This document shows, in pieces, positions 33,236 through 47,081 of a DNA stretch of 64,000 bases (the first letter of the stretch is position 1; the number at the start of each line of letters is the position of its first letter). Position numbers and translations under genes: made by a program. Below the pieces are notes generated by a model, which was not told the origin of the DNA, ran no database searches, and saw only the letters and a program-made list of their open reading frames with translations. The stretch is from Gamsiella multidivaricata (lineage: Eukaryota; Mortierellomycota; Mortierellomycetes; Mortierellales; Mortierellaceae): assembly GCF_025024155.1 (NCBI RefSeq), contig NW_026251787.1, forward strand, positions 62,001 through 126,000, in the 5' to 3' direction.

Positions 33236-35275
33236 ATGGCCATACTCGCCCTGGCCACGGCCGCAAAACAGTTCGTTGAACGACATCTGTCGACCGGAAA
33301 TCGCTCGCCCTCTCAGGTCGCTGCTATAGCCGCTCTTGGCATCCTTATTGCTGCCATTATAAGATACCCGGACACCGCACTCTTCGTTCGCGATAGGCCC
33401 GATTTCAAGAAGAAGACCATCAAGGGCCATCCACTGGTCGGAAACATGCTCCAGGGGTTGATGGCCAAAGATCCGCTCCTCCAACTCAAAACTGGTTTCG
33501 ATACCTACGGCGACATCTTTTCCATCACGGTGCCCTATCGAGGTCGTATCATCATGATCAATTCCCCAGAGCTGATTGAGCACATCTTGAAGAGTAAGTA
33601 GCCGAATCCACCCCTGATGCCAATCGTTTGGATGACCAGTGCTGATAGTAGAGGAGCAAGCGTAACCTCGAGCGGGCTCTCGAATGAATTGCTGCACCTA
33701 TCCCACAAGATAATCTAATCAGAGATAAACACATATGCCTTCAAAATCAATAGCCAACTTTGACAACTACATCAAGGGTAATGTCTTCTCGGATCAGCTC
33801 AGAGACATCTTTGGCACCGGCATTTTTGTCTCCGATGGAGAGCGTTGGCGATGGCACCGCAGGATCTCCTCCAACATTTTCACCGCCAAGATGTATCGCC
33901 AAGTGACCGGAGGAGCCTTCATCGAGAGCGCTAGGGCCCTTTGTTCTGTCTTTGACAGGAACGAAGCCCTCGGAAAACCCATGGACTTGCAAGCACTATT
34001 CCTAAAGATGACCATGGATGCGTTTGGCAAGCTGATTATTGGCGCCGATTTCAACACGCTCACTACAGAGGGACCGCACGAGTTCGGGGATGCATTCGAT
34101 TACTTGGTAGCAAACGTTGACAACCGGATCGCAAATCCGTTCTGGCAATGGACAGACTATTTCACCCCAGGGAAGAGGGCTAACCTGAAGCATGCCATCG
34201 GTGTCCTGGATGGGTTCGCGAATGAAGCTGTCAGGAATCGTAGAAAGGAAACTGAGGAGGAAAGGGCAAAGAGACCAAAGGATTTGATTGACCATTATAT
34301 CGGCCGCACGCACGAAGATGGTACCGCACTGACCGATACTGAGATCCGGGATGTCATTGTCAGCTTCATGGTGTAAGTACAAAGTGGTATCCACGGCAGA
34401 GCTGATTACGAATACAGCATGCAGAGAAAAAAAACGGCTAACGGTCAAATATCCCTCTTATTTGTTTAGGGCTGGTCGAGATACGACCGGCTACACCTTG
34501 ACCTGGCAGTTCTACGCTCTCATGGCCTACCCACGCATTATGAAGAACGTTCTGGAGGAACTTAAAATCGTCCTTCGAGGATCAGAGGACTATACCTACG
34601 AGACCATCCTGCACGAGTTACCCTATCTCAAAGCGGTCTTCCACGAGACATTGCGGCTGTACCCATCAGTCCCAAGAAATATCAAAGAGGCGGTCAACGA
34701 CGACGTCTTACCGGATGGAACTCGTGTTTACAAGGGTGACCCTATTGCATTCTCGACCTGGTGCATGGGCAGGAACCGATCTGTATGGGGTGAGGACGCA
34801 GAGGTGTTTGTTCCTGAGCGCTGGCTTGTAGACAACAAGAGTGTCTCAGAGCCAGCCGGGCCGGCTGCTTCAAATGGCACACATGGAGTGAGTCCCTTTG
34901 GAAAGTTCAAGATGGAGAGCCAGTTCAAGTTTAACTCCTTCAACGCCAGTCCTCGATTGTGTCTGGTGAGTTCGCTTTCTCTTTTTGACCGGAAAGTCAT
35001 TCTCTCTTGGCTTCTTTCTTTCTTCCTTTTTTTTTTTATTTCTTTATTTTATTTTATTTTTGCTGACACGATATCTTTTTTACCACTAGGGCCAGACAAT
35101 CGCTACACTGGAGGCAATGGTAACGAGCTGCATGCTGCTGCAAAATTTTGATATGGAGCTCGTACCGGGTCGCCCAGTCCCCGAACCCAAGCCTTCAGCA
35201 GCGCTTCCAATGAAGCATGGATTGCTGATATACGCCAAGAGGAGGCGAGGACATGTGGTCTCGGTGGCTGCTTGA
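33236..35275 (+). CDS. Cytochrome P450 monooxygenase, copy 1 (fatty-acid hydroxylase-like)
   Basis: Four exons (33236-33593, 33754-34372, 34470-34965, 35090-35275) give 552 residues. An N-terminal membrane anchor (about 28-44), then the I-helix AGRDTTGYTLTW, K-helix FHETLRLYP, PERW, and haem loop FNASPRLCLGQ with Cys as ligand. AGRDTT and the overall pattern resemble the CYP86/94/704 group, whose members hydroxylate fatty acids at the omega end in the ER; the substrate is inferred only by resemblance. The haem motif normally reads F-x2-G-x-R-x-C-x-G. Here the first Gly is Ser, whereas the neighbouring copy keeps Gly. An intron splits the motif between CL and GQ. Same length as copy 2, so a tandem duplication. 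Confidence 0.9.
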
Positions 35276-36020
35276 TCCCAGTTGAGCGCTCGTGCATGAT
35301 AGCCGGTTTTTTTTGGTGTTGTTTGCACGCGTTTCCTTAATAAATACCCCACAAAGAGGATGTCGTCGACGTGTCAATGTTTATGTGTAGGCGAGCGAGC
35401 GAGCCGAGGAAGGATTGTGACTCTATCCCTGGCAATGCACCGAGCTCTTTGACGTCTGCACCATCTTTATCTTGTGAGAAATCGAGAAGCCTGCGACTCA
35501 ATGACCCCTCTCCCCTTCCAAAGAACGACTGCAATAAGCGGGAGCCAAACGCCTTGAATCTGGACATATCTACATATGTTTAATTGCGGATCCAGTGTCC
35601 GCATCAAGGCGCTGTCCCAATTCTGGATCTATCCCCGGCTGCCACGCTGAGATCCGTCGATACGCTCTTCTAGCTGCTGACACCAAGTAGAGACACGTCC
35701 AATCCATGTTAGGGCGCTGTCTTACGCACAAGGCGCGTTTTGTTTATTTGTTTATTTGGTGGTCAGTCCGCATGGCGATCCCATCAAGCGAGCCGAAGCA
35801 GCTCCTCCTTCCTTCTTTTGTGGCTGTCTTGTTGGCCCCCTGATACCTCTTGGTAACGCCATCTGAAAACGTTTGCCACTTTCCTTCACCGATATTTAAA
35901 GAGTCCGCTTAAGGCTGCTTCATTTATCTCTTTTGGAATCCATCCAAGCTCATCTCTGCGCGACTTCAGCTTGAAAAATAAAGCTTCTACTCCACATTTA
36001 TTTCACACAAATCCACAAAC
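35276..36020. other. Intergenic region between tandem P450 genes
   Basis: Contains the end of copy 1 and the promoter of copy 2. TATTTAAA at 35893-35900, about 120 bp before the start codon, is a candidate TATA box. No other feature seen. Confidence 0.45.
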
Positions 36021-37920
36021 ATGACCGCCAACACCATGGCCCTGGTGGGCCTGCGTCGGTACATTGATAGGCAACTCAGCAAGAACAGAAAGCGTTCACC
36101 CTTCGAATACATCGTCCTCGCGACCCTCGGTATCCTTGTTGCCGCAATCCTCAAGTATCCCAACCGAGCCATCCTCACTCGCGCGCGACCAGACCTGAAG
36201 GACAAGACCGTCTTTGGATTCCCTCTCCTGGGTAATATGCCTCACCTGCTCCGGAACCGCGGGGATGCTTTGAATTTGATGCATGATGGATTCAGGCACT
36301 ATGGCAATGTCTTCTCCCTGACGGTGCCGTTGTTTGGGCGAATCATCATGGTCAATACTCCCGAGCATATGGAGTATGTCCTCAAGAGTAAGAGCCAAGC
36401 CGAACCCTTTTTTTTTTTTTTTTTTTTTAGCTCTCCTGTGCTACTAATGGGTGGATTTGTGTGAGAGAAGATATGCGTAGCTATACATGTTCTTATGACT
36501 AGAATACTCACACGCGTAAGTTGTACAAACCACTTTATTATTCTAGCAAACTTCGATAACTACATCAAGGGCAAGATCTTCCGAGACCAGCTCACGGATA
36601 TCCTCGGCCGTGGGATCTTTGTCTCGGATCAGGACGCCTGGCGCTTCCACCGCAAGACCGCCGCCAACATCTTCACGACAAAACTCTACCGACAACTAGT
36701 CGAAGGAGCCTTCCACGATACCGGGCTTGATCTCTGCTCTGTGCTGGAGAAGGATCGATTGGCGCAGCGGCCCGTGGATCTGCAGGAGCTGTTTCTGAAG
36801 CTGACGTTAGATGCGTTTGGGAAGCTGACGTTTGGACTGGAGTTCAATGCGCTGACGTGCGAGGGCCCGAACGAGTTTGGGGATGCGTTCGATTATCTCA
36901 CAGCGAATGTGGATACACGCGTCTCGAATCCATTTTGGTTTATCACAGACTGGATCCTGCCTGGGAAGATGACCAAATTGAGAAATGCGATTGGGGTGTT
37001 GGACAAGTTCGCGAGTATGGCAATTGAGAAACGGAAGGGTGAATCCGTGGAAGAGAAGGAGAAGAGACCGAAGGATCTGCTGGACCATTTTATTAACCAT
37101 GTGGCGGATGATGGAAGCAAGCTCACGAATGTCGAGCTCCGAGACGTGTTTGTCAACTTTATGATGTATGTGCCGCGCTGTGGATGTCAAATGAAGTACA
37201 TGTCTATACCTGCCACTACATGTTAACGCTCTTTTTTTTTACTGTAGCGCTGGACGTGATACAACAGCACAGGCACTGACCTGGCAATTCTACTCGCTGA
37301 TGACCAATCCACGGGTGATGAACAATCTCGTACATGAGATTGATGTGGTCCTCCAGGGCTCTCAGGCCTACACCTATGAAATTATGACCCATGGGCTCCC
37401 GTACCTGAAAGCGGTCTTTCACGAGACGCTACGTTTATACCCGCCGGTCCCCAAGAATGTCAAGACAGTAGTCGATGATGATGTCCTCCCCGGAGGCGTG
37501 CGTGTTTATAAGGGCGACGTGATCGGCATCTCATCCTGGTGTCTGGCCCGCAACAAAGAGGTCTGGGGCGAGGATGCAGAGCAGTTTGTCCCAGAGCGCT
37601 GGCTGGTGTACCCGTCTGCTGACTCGACCTCGAATATGAGTAGAGATGCCAACTCCACTGCGGACAAGACGAACTTGAGTCCGTTTGGCAAGTTTAGGAT
37701 GGAGAGCCCTTACAAGTTCACGTCATTCAATGCAGGACCGAGACTGTGTCTGGGTCAGACGTTTGCGACTCTGGAGGCATTGGTAACAACGACGCTGCTG
37801 TTGCAAAAGTACGAGTTCGGACTCGTTCCTGGACAGCAGCCTGCAGTTGTGAAGGGCTCGGTGACGCTGCCGATGGCATATCCGCTGATGACGAAGGTGA
37901 CCAGCAGGGTCCGCGCTTAG
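36021..37920 (+). CDS. Cytochrome P450 monooxygenase, copy 2 (fatty-acid hydroxylase-like)
   Basis: Three exons (36021-36387, 36547-37165, 37248-37920) give 552 residues, the same as copy 1. Exon 2 is 619 nt in both genes and the first two introns sit at the same positions and phases, but the intron that splits the haem motif in copy 1 is absent here. Motifs: membrane anchor (about 34-52), AGRDTTAQALTW, FHETLRLYPPVP, PERW and a canonical haem loop FNAGPRLCLGQ. Probable membrane-bound lipid hydroxylase of the CYP86/94/704 type by resemblance; the substrate is not determined. Intron 1 contains a run of about 20 T. Confidence 0.92.
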
Positions 37921-40191
37921 AGGCGTTATGAGACAAAAGACACCAAAGCAGCAGAGCATCAAAACAACGTGTAGTCTACATAGTCAACGGCTATAGTCTT
38001 TCAATTGGATTTATGAATACATGGCAGCAAATATACGGAAGAAAGGGTCTTTCCTTAACAGGAAACGAATTCTCCGCATTTTGCCATTCACCATTCGCCT
38101 TTTCATAAGAAAGTTGTTGGGCCAAGCCTATTGAGAGCACAACGATGAGTCCACTCGCGGTGGTCTTTTTTCTTTTTTCTTTTTTCTCTTGTGGAGCAGA
38201 CCATGTTGTGCACATCTCTTCCTCTTTTGGGATGTTGAGAAGACATCAAGAATGAGGCGAGGCCAAACTGCAAGTCCACGGAGCAATTTATCGGCCACAG
38301 CAGTTGTAGCTGCTCTCATTTCCGTTATCTAGGCACTAGAAAGAGTTTGCCAGCATCTCGTTCATTGTACTGCAGATAGAATATGCCTCGCCCTTGTCAA
38401 AAAAAAAAAAAAAAGCTATCAGTTTTTTTGACCTTGTATATGTGTTTGTAAGATGCCCACACTCTTCCTGGGAGATGTTCTCACAACATCCCCCTAGACC
38501 ACATTTTTTAAGAGGGGTTGGCTAGGCGAAATGTCCCTAATGAGACTGAGTTTCTCAGTCGATGGCCCCTTTCTCGGATGTAGTGCGACTGAATTCCAGT
38601 CAAGGAAATGGTTTCAGTCGGCAAAAAGGGCTTCTCGCCAAATGTCTACGTCCATGAATGACCGTTTGCTTGTTGAAATGGCGCGGAGAAAACAGATGAA
38701 CCACTCAGCTTGGTAGTAAACAAAGCAGGGGAGTCAGAATCGAGTAGACAATCTGTTTCATCTAGCACGCATATAAGATTGGGCAAACATCTGCCATGCA
38801 TCTTCCGGTGATCCCTCGCCTATTACGGCATGTTCTTGCTAGACGGAGTGAGAAAGACAGAGGAAGATGCACTTTGTGTTGTGCCGTTTTGGCACCCAAA
38901 CAACCCAATCTTCCTCCAACATAGTCCAACATCGTCATTGTCCCACCGCTACCATGCAGCGTGGTAATTTATTTTCCCTTTCTCTTCCACCTTCGCGGTC
39001 GCTCTGGCGGCATTGCTCATCTCTCTTAGGAAAATTAATAATCTATGCACGACTGCACGACTGCAGTGATATGGAGAAAAAAAAAAAAGAAGAGCGACTG
39101 GAAATGTCGAGGTACAAAATGCAGCTCGCCTGTGAAGGAAGGAATGAGGGGTCCATTCGAGGAATGTGATCGGGGATTAGCCTGAACGTCTTCAAATGAA
39201 AATCTAAAGGCGATAATCAGTCATCCCTCCTTGGATATGCAGTGCGAGTCTGGCCGCTGCTTTTTGGGTTCCCAGCCAGCTGTTGGCAGCTACACAAATT
39301 GCGGCCTTGCTGGGGCTCCCTATCCTTCTCCTCCTTCGGCGCCGTCAACTGCACCTAAGTGAAATCAGACTTGCGATTGACTTTATTGTCAAACCTTGAT
39401 TCCTCAGCGCTCTATTTCCTTTCTCTGCTGTTTAGAGCGTATGCATTTTGCTCCACTCCACTTTTGCCTGTTGATCACCCTCAACAGCGGAGGATGCAGA
39501 TGGTCTAATGGGCCTCAGTCCTGTTCATGTAGCAAACAAACGCACTGTTGCTTGTTCCGCTCCGAACAAGGCAAAAACAACAACAACAGGCTGCCCTGCT
39601 TAATTTTCTGGCTATTTGTGGTCAACTCATTCCACCGATCATCAACAAACAAGATATGGGAAAGAAAACAAGAGCCGTTAACCTAGTCTAAACACGACCT
39701 TGCGAGTTGGAAAGACTGGTAAGCAAGCGGCCATTCAGTCTTGCATTCATTCGCCCACTTACCCATTCATCCATTTATCTAGTTAGTAAGCTAACCTGTC
39801 TTTCTGCAGCCAAGTGGAGGTGGGGTCACCTTGGCCGCCTGTATTATAAAGCCAAGAGCTCAGTCTGTGTTCACCCCTCTTTTTCACATATCCCTTGCCG
39901 CGTATCCTTTCTTCCGTTCTCATCATCGTAATCGCCATCGCCGTATTCTTCTCCTTCTCCTTCTCCTTCTCCTCCTCTTTCTTCTTTAACCATTACTATC
40001 GCCACCGCCATTGCCAACGCCACGCTTTCCTTCTTTCTGTCCCGTTCGTCCACTGCCACTATCAGCTTGCTATCTAGACTCAATTAGCTTAATTTCTCCC
40101 CCTTTTTTACGCCACCATTTTCATCCTGCCTGACCACTTACTTGAATCGGGATAATCCTATACCCTTCTCATTGAACAGCACTTCACACAC
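37921..40191. other. Intergenic region without supported genes
   Basis: 2.3 kb with ORFs of at most ~100 codons, none recognisable. Poly-A runs at 38400-38414 and 39074-39086 and TTC/CTC-rich sequence at 39935-39990 are the only notable compositional features. Confidence 0.45.
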
Positions 40192-40552
40192 ATGGGAATC
40201 TTCAACAAACCGCTCTTGCCAGCACACTACGAGAACGAGGATGTCCAGATCAGCGCAGAACTATGTCCCAACATTGCCATCAACGTTGTTGGTCTTGCCA
40301 AGGTATAGACTATTCCTACATTCTATACAGCCTCGGCTCATATTTTTCTTTTGGAGGGATTCTTCTAGCACGCCTTTATTGCTTCTAGTGCGTTATTTTA
40401 TTCCTATTCCATCGCGCTGCCCAATCTTATTCCTTAGTCCTATGTACCCGCAGATCAAGTTCAAAGGTGCTGGGTTGATCATCTTGCCTGAGAAGCTGCT
40501 ACATTATGAGAAAAAAAAAGTGCCGGGGATCGTGGTATGGATCTTGGCATAG
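40192..40552 (+). CDS. Possible small protein (70 aa), two exons, unknown
   Basis: An ATG at 40192 opens a frame of exactly 37 codons to a GT donor (40303). A CAG acceptor at 40451-40453 continues in frame to a TAG at 40550-40552, or to a further donor at about 40535. The product has a good protein-like composition: starts MGIFNKPLLPAHYENEDV, then ELCPNIAINVVGLA and FKGAGLIILPEKLLHYEKKK. I do not recognise it. It could be a complete short protein or the first two exons of the DUF4097-like gene downstream, though that would need a ~1.5-kb intron full of microsatellite. Confidence 0.4.
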
Positions 40553-40572
40553 TCTATACTACGCCCCCTCTC

Positions 40573-40597
40573 TTTTTTTTTTTTTTTTTTTTTTTTT
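40573..40597. repeat. Homopolymer of 25 T
   Basis: Lies just 3' of the possible small gene. Uninterrupted T run, probably length-variable. Confidence 0.9.
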
Positions 40598-41065
40598 CTC
40601 GTGGCGCCGCAGCGTTTTTTTTTAAGTGCTCTCGGGCGTGCCTTTAGCCTTTCCCACCTTGTGTTCTCGCTGCTGAGAATGCAATGAATGCAATCTATCT
40701 TTCTGGACACATGTCCGATTCATTTTGACAAACAAAACAAACAAACAAACAAACAAACATGTAACATCAACACCGGCATCATCATAGCCGACAAACAGCG
40801 GCAGCAGCAAACATCATTTAATTAATCAGCTCAATGGGCTTCCACGACAGCTTCCCCTGAAAAGGAGTGTCTTGTAGTACAAACAAGGATTTGTTTGTTC
40901 ATACCTTGCTTCGACTCTTCGGCCTCGATTTCTATGGACAGCGCCCATGCTGTCTGTTTATGGATACCATCGCCGCTGGTTATTTCCTCTATGACAGCGG
41001 CAGATCTCCGTGGTCTTACACCATCGTGCCCGGTGCAATGGACTTTTTACCCTGTCCCTGCACAA

Positions 41066-41123
<58 letters not shown>

Positions 41124-41182
41124 CACACACAACACACACACAACACACACACACACACATACACGCACACACACACGACGAT
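41066..41182. repeat. Long (CA)n microsatellite with AACACACA interruptions
   Basis: More than 50 CA units over about 115 bp, with a few extra A and AT/CG interruptions toward the 3' end. The three plus-strand ORFs that read through it are artefacts of the repeat. Confidence 0.95.
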
Positions 41183-42061
41183 GCAAGCAACATATTTACG
41201 CAAAAGCGCACCTCATTCACTCCAAGGGCAAAGAACCGCTTCCCACACTCCACAGCTTTTCTCACAACAATGCTCCGCCCATTCGATCAATTCCCAATCT
41301 TGGACTCATGCTGCAGCGCATCCAGTTCGGTCGTCACGCCCCATATCACGCGTACCCTTCCTCCCCTCTCTCATTTACAAAGACGCAGTCTTTGAGCCCA
41401 TGTTGTTTGAGTATTCTTTTAGTCCTTCTATTCCGCTGGCCTTTGTGTCCATGTATCTCAATGAAGGCAAATCGAGTCTAGAGCGAGGGGGAGCTTAGTC
41501 GCGACCTTTCGTGCACGCCTTCGAGCTGAGAGCCCTTGTTCCGGTCCTTGACCGTTGCCATTTGGAGCTTTGATGTCTCGGGCCAGAGTAGTGCCGTGAC
41601 AGGAGCCTCGTGCCGGTGTGTGCGGTGCTCTTTGACTTTGTAGTGCCAAACAGGTGCAATGGCAGATAACTATTCGCTACCATCATTTGTCATCCCACCC
41701 ACGGCTACGCCTTCTGTCTCTGGGCTGTTGAGGGCGTTGTCTTTTGAACTGTATGTGGAGAGGGGCTATTGCTGTCATGCAGAACGGGTTCTCGATTGAT
41801 CCGAAGGGTCAAGTTATGTTGGCGCCCTGCAGCAATAAAGGAGCATTCTGGGGAAGGGTTCCTCTTGGGGTGATGGTGCCCGATAACCATCCGCCTCATG
41901 GGGCTTCATGGGAACGAAAGTTTAGTTTGTTTGTCGCACACACCTTGTGAATCCTATCTGGCATGCAGCAGCAAATGCTTTTCACACGCGTCGCCGTCTT
42001 TCGTACGCGAGCCTGGCGATCTCTTTCATTCAAACAGCCGTGAACTCTATTAATAAAAAAA

Positions 42062-43402
42062 ATGCTCTCTGTCTTCCAGGGCGAAATCACGATTCTCAGC
42101 GGACATGAGGACATGATCCAGATCAAGACGAGTGTCCAGGCCAAGGAGGCGATCATCAAGAACGCAGCAGCACTAGAGCCCATCCAGGACGGCAACCAAT
42201 ACACCTACACGATCCACACGCCGCTGGAGGAGAAGCTGGAGAAAGCCGTTACGTTCCAGGTGTTCGTCACAATCCCACGCCATCTCGATAGTCTGGAGTC
42301 GTTCACGATCGAGGGAGTCAACGTCGAGCTGGCGATCGGGAACATCAGCCATACCTTCATCCGGCACTTGACCATCACGACCGGCCGGGGAGACATCTCG
42401 ATCGACGTAAGTTGTCGTCGGAGCGAACCCTTGGCGGGACCATGAGAGACATATATACCCTAGTCCTCATCAAACTATTGCTTTACTCAATCCTCAACCT
42501 GACTTTCATAGAACTTTTACGGAGAAATTGCCACCATCACAAATACCATCAGCGGCGGCATTAGGGGCAAGTACAGCGTCGCGCGGCTATTCGCCATCGC
42601 CAAGTCCGGTCGCATCAGCGCAGATGCAAAGCTGCTTAACACGGACGACCAAGTACCCTCACCCAAAGTTATCTGTTCGACCACCAACTTCCGAATCGAC
42701 CTCAACGTGGATGGCACCGACCTCTTTGGCCCGTTTACAGTCGAGGCCAAGACCCAGTGCTCACCCTTGGAAGCCAAAGTGCTCCTTGCGAGTAAAGACC
42801 AGAAAGTTCTCGGCAACTTTATCAACTTTGGTGGCGCGACCCGGATCCGTCTATCAGGCAACTACCAGGGCAGGATCGAGACGAGAACGCATTATGGAAA
42901 GATCTACCTGGAGGAACCAGAGTTCATCAGACTAGAGGGAGCGACCTTGACGTTACCTTCATTGAGTGACCGGACTGTTCCGACTCTGACTCCGTTTCCT
43001 CAGGGGCACCAACCGCGGGCTACAAATGGTACAAAGTCATCGTCGTCAGCAGTATCTCATCACTCGAATGTGATCTCCTCTAGGACATCGTCTCACGGGA
43101 CAGCCATGTCCTGGGGAGAGGAGCAGTCTCCTACGCAGGTCCCGCATAATGGACACGTTCAACAGCCGCCGTCGCCTAAATCTATGAATGGGTCGGTACA
43201 TGGCTCGAAAGCAGAGTCTACGGACGAGTCTTTGGCAGACGCTCGGTCGGTGTCGGGGCATTCGTGGTCAGAAAAGCAGAGGAAGAAGGAAGAGGAAAAG
43301 GACTCGGTGATTACACGGGAAATGATCGGCGTCATTGGCGAGGGACCTGGATTGATCATGGCCAAGAACAGCAGCGGGGACATCTTTCTCGAGTTGATTT
43401 AG
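42062..43402 (+). CDS. DUF4097-like beta-helical protein, start uncertain
   Basis: Two well-supported exons: from 42080 (or from the in-frame ATG at 42062) to 42406, and 42512-43402. They join in phase after GDISID to NFYGEIATITNTISGG. The repeated short strands, such as GEITILSG, VNVELAIGNISHTFI, LTITTGRGDISI, GKYSVARLFAIAKSGRI and IETRTHYGKIYLEEP, are the right-handed beta-structure seen in DUF4097 (adhesin-like) proteins. The C-terminal third is Ser-rich and hydrophilic, ending in a final beta segment (GLIMAKNSSGDIFLELI). CTTCCAGG before 42080 looks like an acceptor, so upstream exons may exist; 41659-41919 holds candidate coding sequence I could not join in frame. Function unknown, and location cannot be judged without the N-terminus. 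Confidence 0.6.
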
Positions 43403-44156
43403 ACAAACATTCGTCCTGTACATTTCTTCCTTCCCTTCATAGACCACCCTAATATCCATTTTAATACATATAGCGCATTGAGTGTTGGCATAATCTCTTC
43501 TAGAAAGCAAACGAAGATCAGATGAGTGAGGCTGAGTTGAAGAAGAGAGACAAGAGACTGAGCACTGTCACCATATCACGTTTCACTTGGTTCAGACACC
43601 ACGCTATCTTGCGTTATCTTTCGCTCGTCTATTTCTGAGCAGGCACTGATAATGGCGCGCAGGAAAAAACAACAACAACAACAACGTGGTGAAGACGAGA
43701 CGACTGTGCGGGTACTGCGTTTGTCTGTGGAGAAAACAAGTTGGAGCAACAGATAACGATCTCCCCGCCGTCTTTATTTTTCCTTATCAGCTCAGAAAAA
43801 AAGATATTGTACCCCTGTCCAACGCGAGATGGACGCGAAACATAAAAAGAGGGTTCGCAGTCAGAGACATGATCTACGCTTATCGCTGCACGACACGACA
43901 CGATGGATACATGATACGCCATGTAGTGAGTGTCCCTCTATAACGATACATATATTCAAATAGCAAGATAACACCCTATCCCGGTACATCAGCAATATGA
44001 ACATGCCAGCTTCTCTTTCGCCTCCACTTGATAACTACACACGTACATCGTTTCTGTATTGATGATTAATGAATGCTTTTATTGCTGTTGTATATACAAT
44101 ATGTATTTTGGACAAAGCCCTTTGGGCTTTCAAGGAAGGCGGGAGGCGATAATGAT
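43403..44156. other. Convergent intergenic region, DUF4097-like and GAPDH 3' flanks
   Basis: No supported gene. ORFs of fewer than 100 codons without motifs; a short (CAA)n run at 43669-43685. Confidence 0.5.
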
Positions 44157-45701
<1,545 letters not shown>

Positions 45702-47081
45702 GTTGAGGATGTGTGGTTGTTGGTGAAGGGGTGGGGTGGAAGGAGAGTGTTTGGGGTTGCAGAAGAAGGAAAGGAAAAAGGGAGAAGAGAGAAAAAGAAC
45801 GGGAAAGAACAACGGTTCTTATGTAGAATTAACCCCATCATCATCGCTGAAAAAGTGACTGGGATTAAATCCTTCCCAACGTCATGATTCAAATTTCGCG
45901 GTTCATTCCGTAACCTCCCCCCTTGGAGCAAAGTCGCACGGTCTTGGGTCCCTATCCACAGTCTTGCTCTACACGCTTTCGATCCTTTTGTTCGCGTCCC
46001 AGAGGTGTCCATCCGTCTTGTCTGTCTTGCTGGTCTTGCTCGGGATGCATTGAGGTCTTCCTTTCTCACCCACTCGTGCACACACTCTCCCTCAATTGCT
46101 TCGCAAAGACCAATTGCACGGACGTCTTCACTTGATGGCATAAATCAATCAGCGACACTGTCTGTGCTCTTGCCTACGATTTCTACGCGTAAAAGGACTT
46201 TCGCAAGAGAGTAGCCCTCGGGTCAGGCCTACGGTCTCAAGGTGGCTGTTATTTGCTAGTACGACCAAAAGAGGCAAACCCGCGTTGCTGCAGAATGGAG
46301 TGTATATTAGCTTTTTTTAACTTTTTGTTTTTGCATCTGAATGGGAGTGGAAGACCCAAAGAGACAAGACCGACGAAGGGGTCGTGAAAAATGCCCACGG
46401 ACAACAAATAAAAATGGGTGTTGACATCGTGCGAGGAATGCACTCGTGTCTGTGTTTGTATTTTATTGCTGGGGCAAAAAGAAGGAAGAAGGATAGGAAC
46501 CATGGGAACCACTGGAATGAAAGAAAAGAGCCATCCACTCTCCCGCAGCCATGGCGACGGCAACTCCAATTGGCACCAGGGAGGTATTGTGTATCTCTGC
46601 ATTAGCCTTTCCCCGCATTTTCGCGCTATTTTTACATTTACAATTCCCAGTCCGTCCTCTACCTTCTTCCTTCTTTCTCTCGTTCTCTCCGGCTGGTGGC
46701 GAGAGCATACCTCATGGTCTTCTCCTCTTCGTCTCAGTGGTCTGAACTTCGCCATCTAATGCTTTATGTTTCTCGGTACCGAGGCAGCAATCCTGACGCA
46801 TAACACGAGAGACACGAACAAATACCTGTTGGGATTGGGCACTGCACCACCGTGCGAAAAAAGGAGCGAGTCGAATTGCCGAGTTCGGGCTGACACTGCC
46901 CTTGGTTGGATCATAGAGTTCAGCAGCTGCATGCAAACGCCGGAAAGTGTCTGTGCCTGAATTCGATTTCGCCACCAATGTTTTCATAGATGAAAAGTGA
47001 CTTGTTACCCTTTCTTTACCTGCCAAAGATCCCTCTCCAGCCTTCTTCATGCGCCCTCCACTGTGATTACCTTACTCCCTC
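45702..47081. promoter_or_regulatory. Divergent promoter region, GAPDH (-) and DNA polymerase eta (+)
   Basis: 1.4 kb between start codons. The GAPDH side is a pyrimidine-rich leader on the minus strand (45720-45810). The ORFs are mutually antisense (up to 168 codons at 46249-46755) and lack motifs. Confidence 0.5.

Noticed and set aside
33236..37920. P450-based biosynthetic gene cluster
   Set aside because: Only two tandem P450s; neighbours are an F-box gene and intergenic DNA, with no synthase, transporter or dedicated regulator.
40867..41498. Three overlapping plus-strand ORFs of 160-200 codons
   Set aside because: Their length comes from reading through the (CA)n microsatellite, and none shows a motif.
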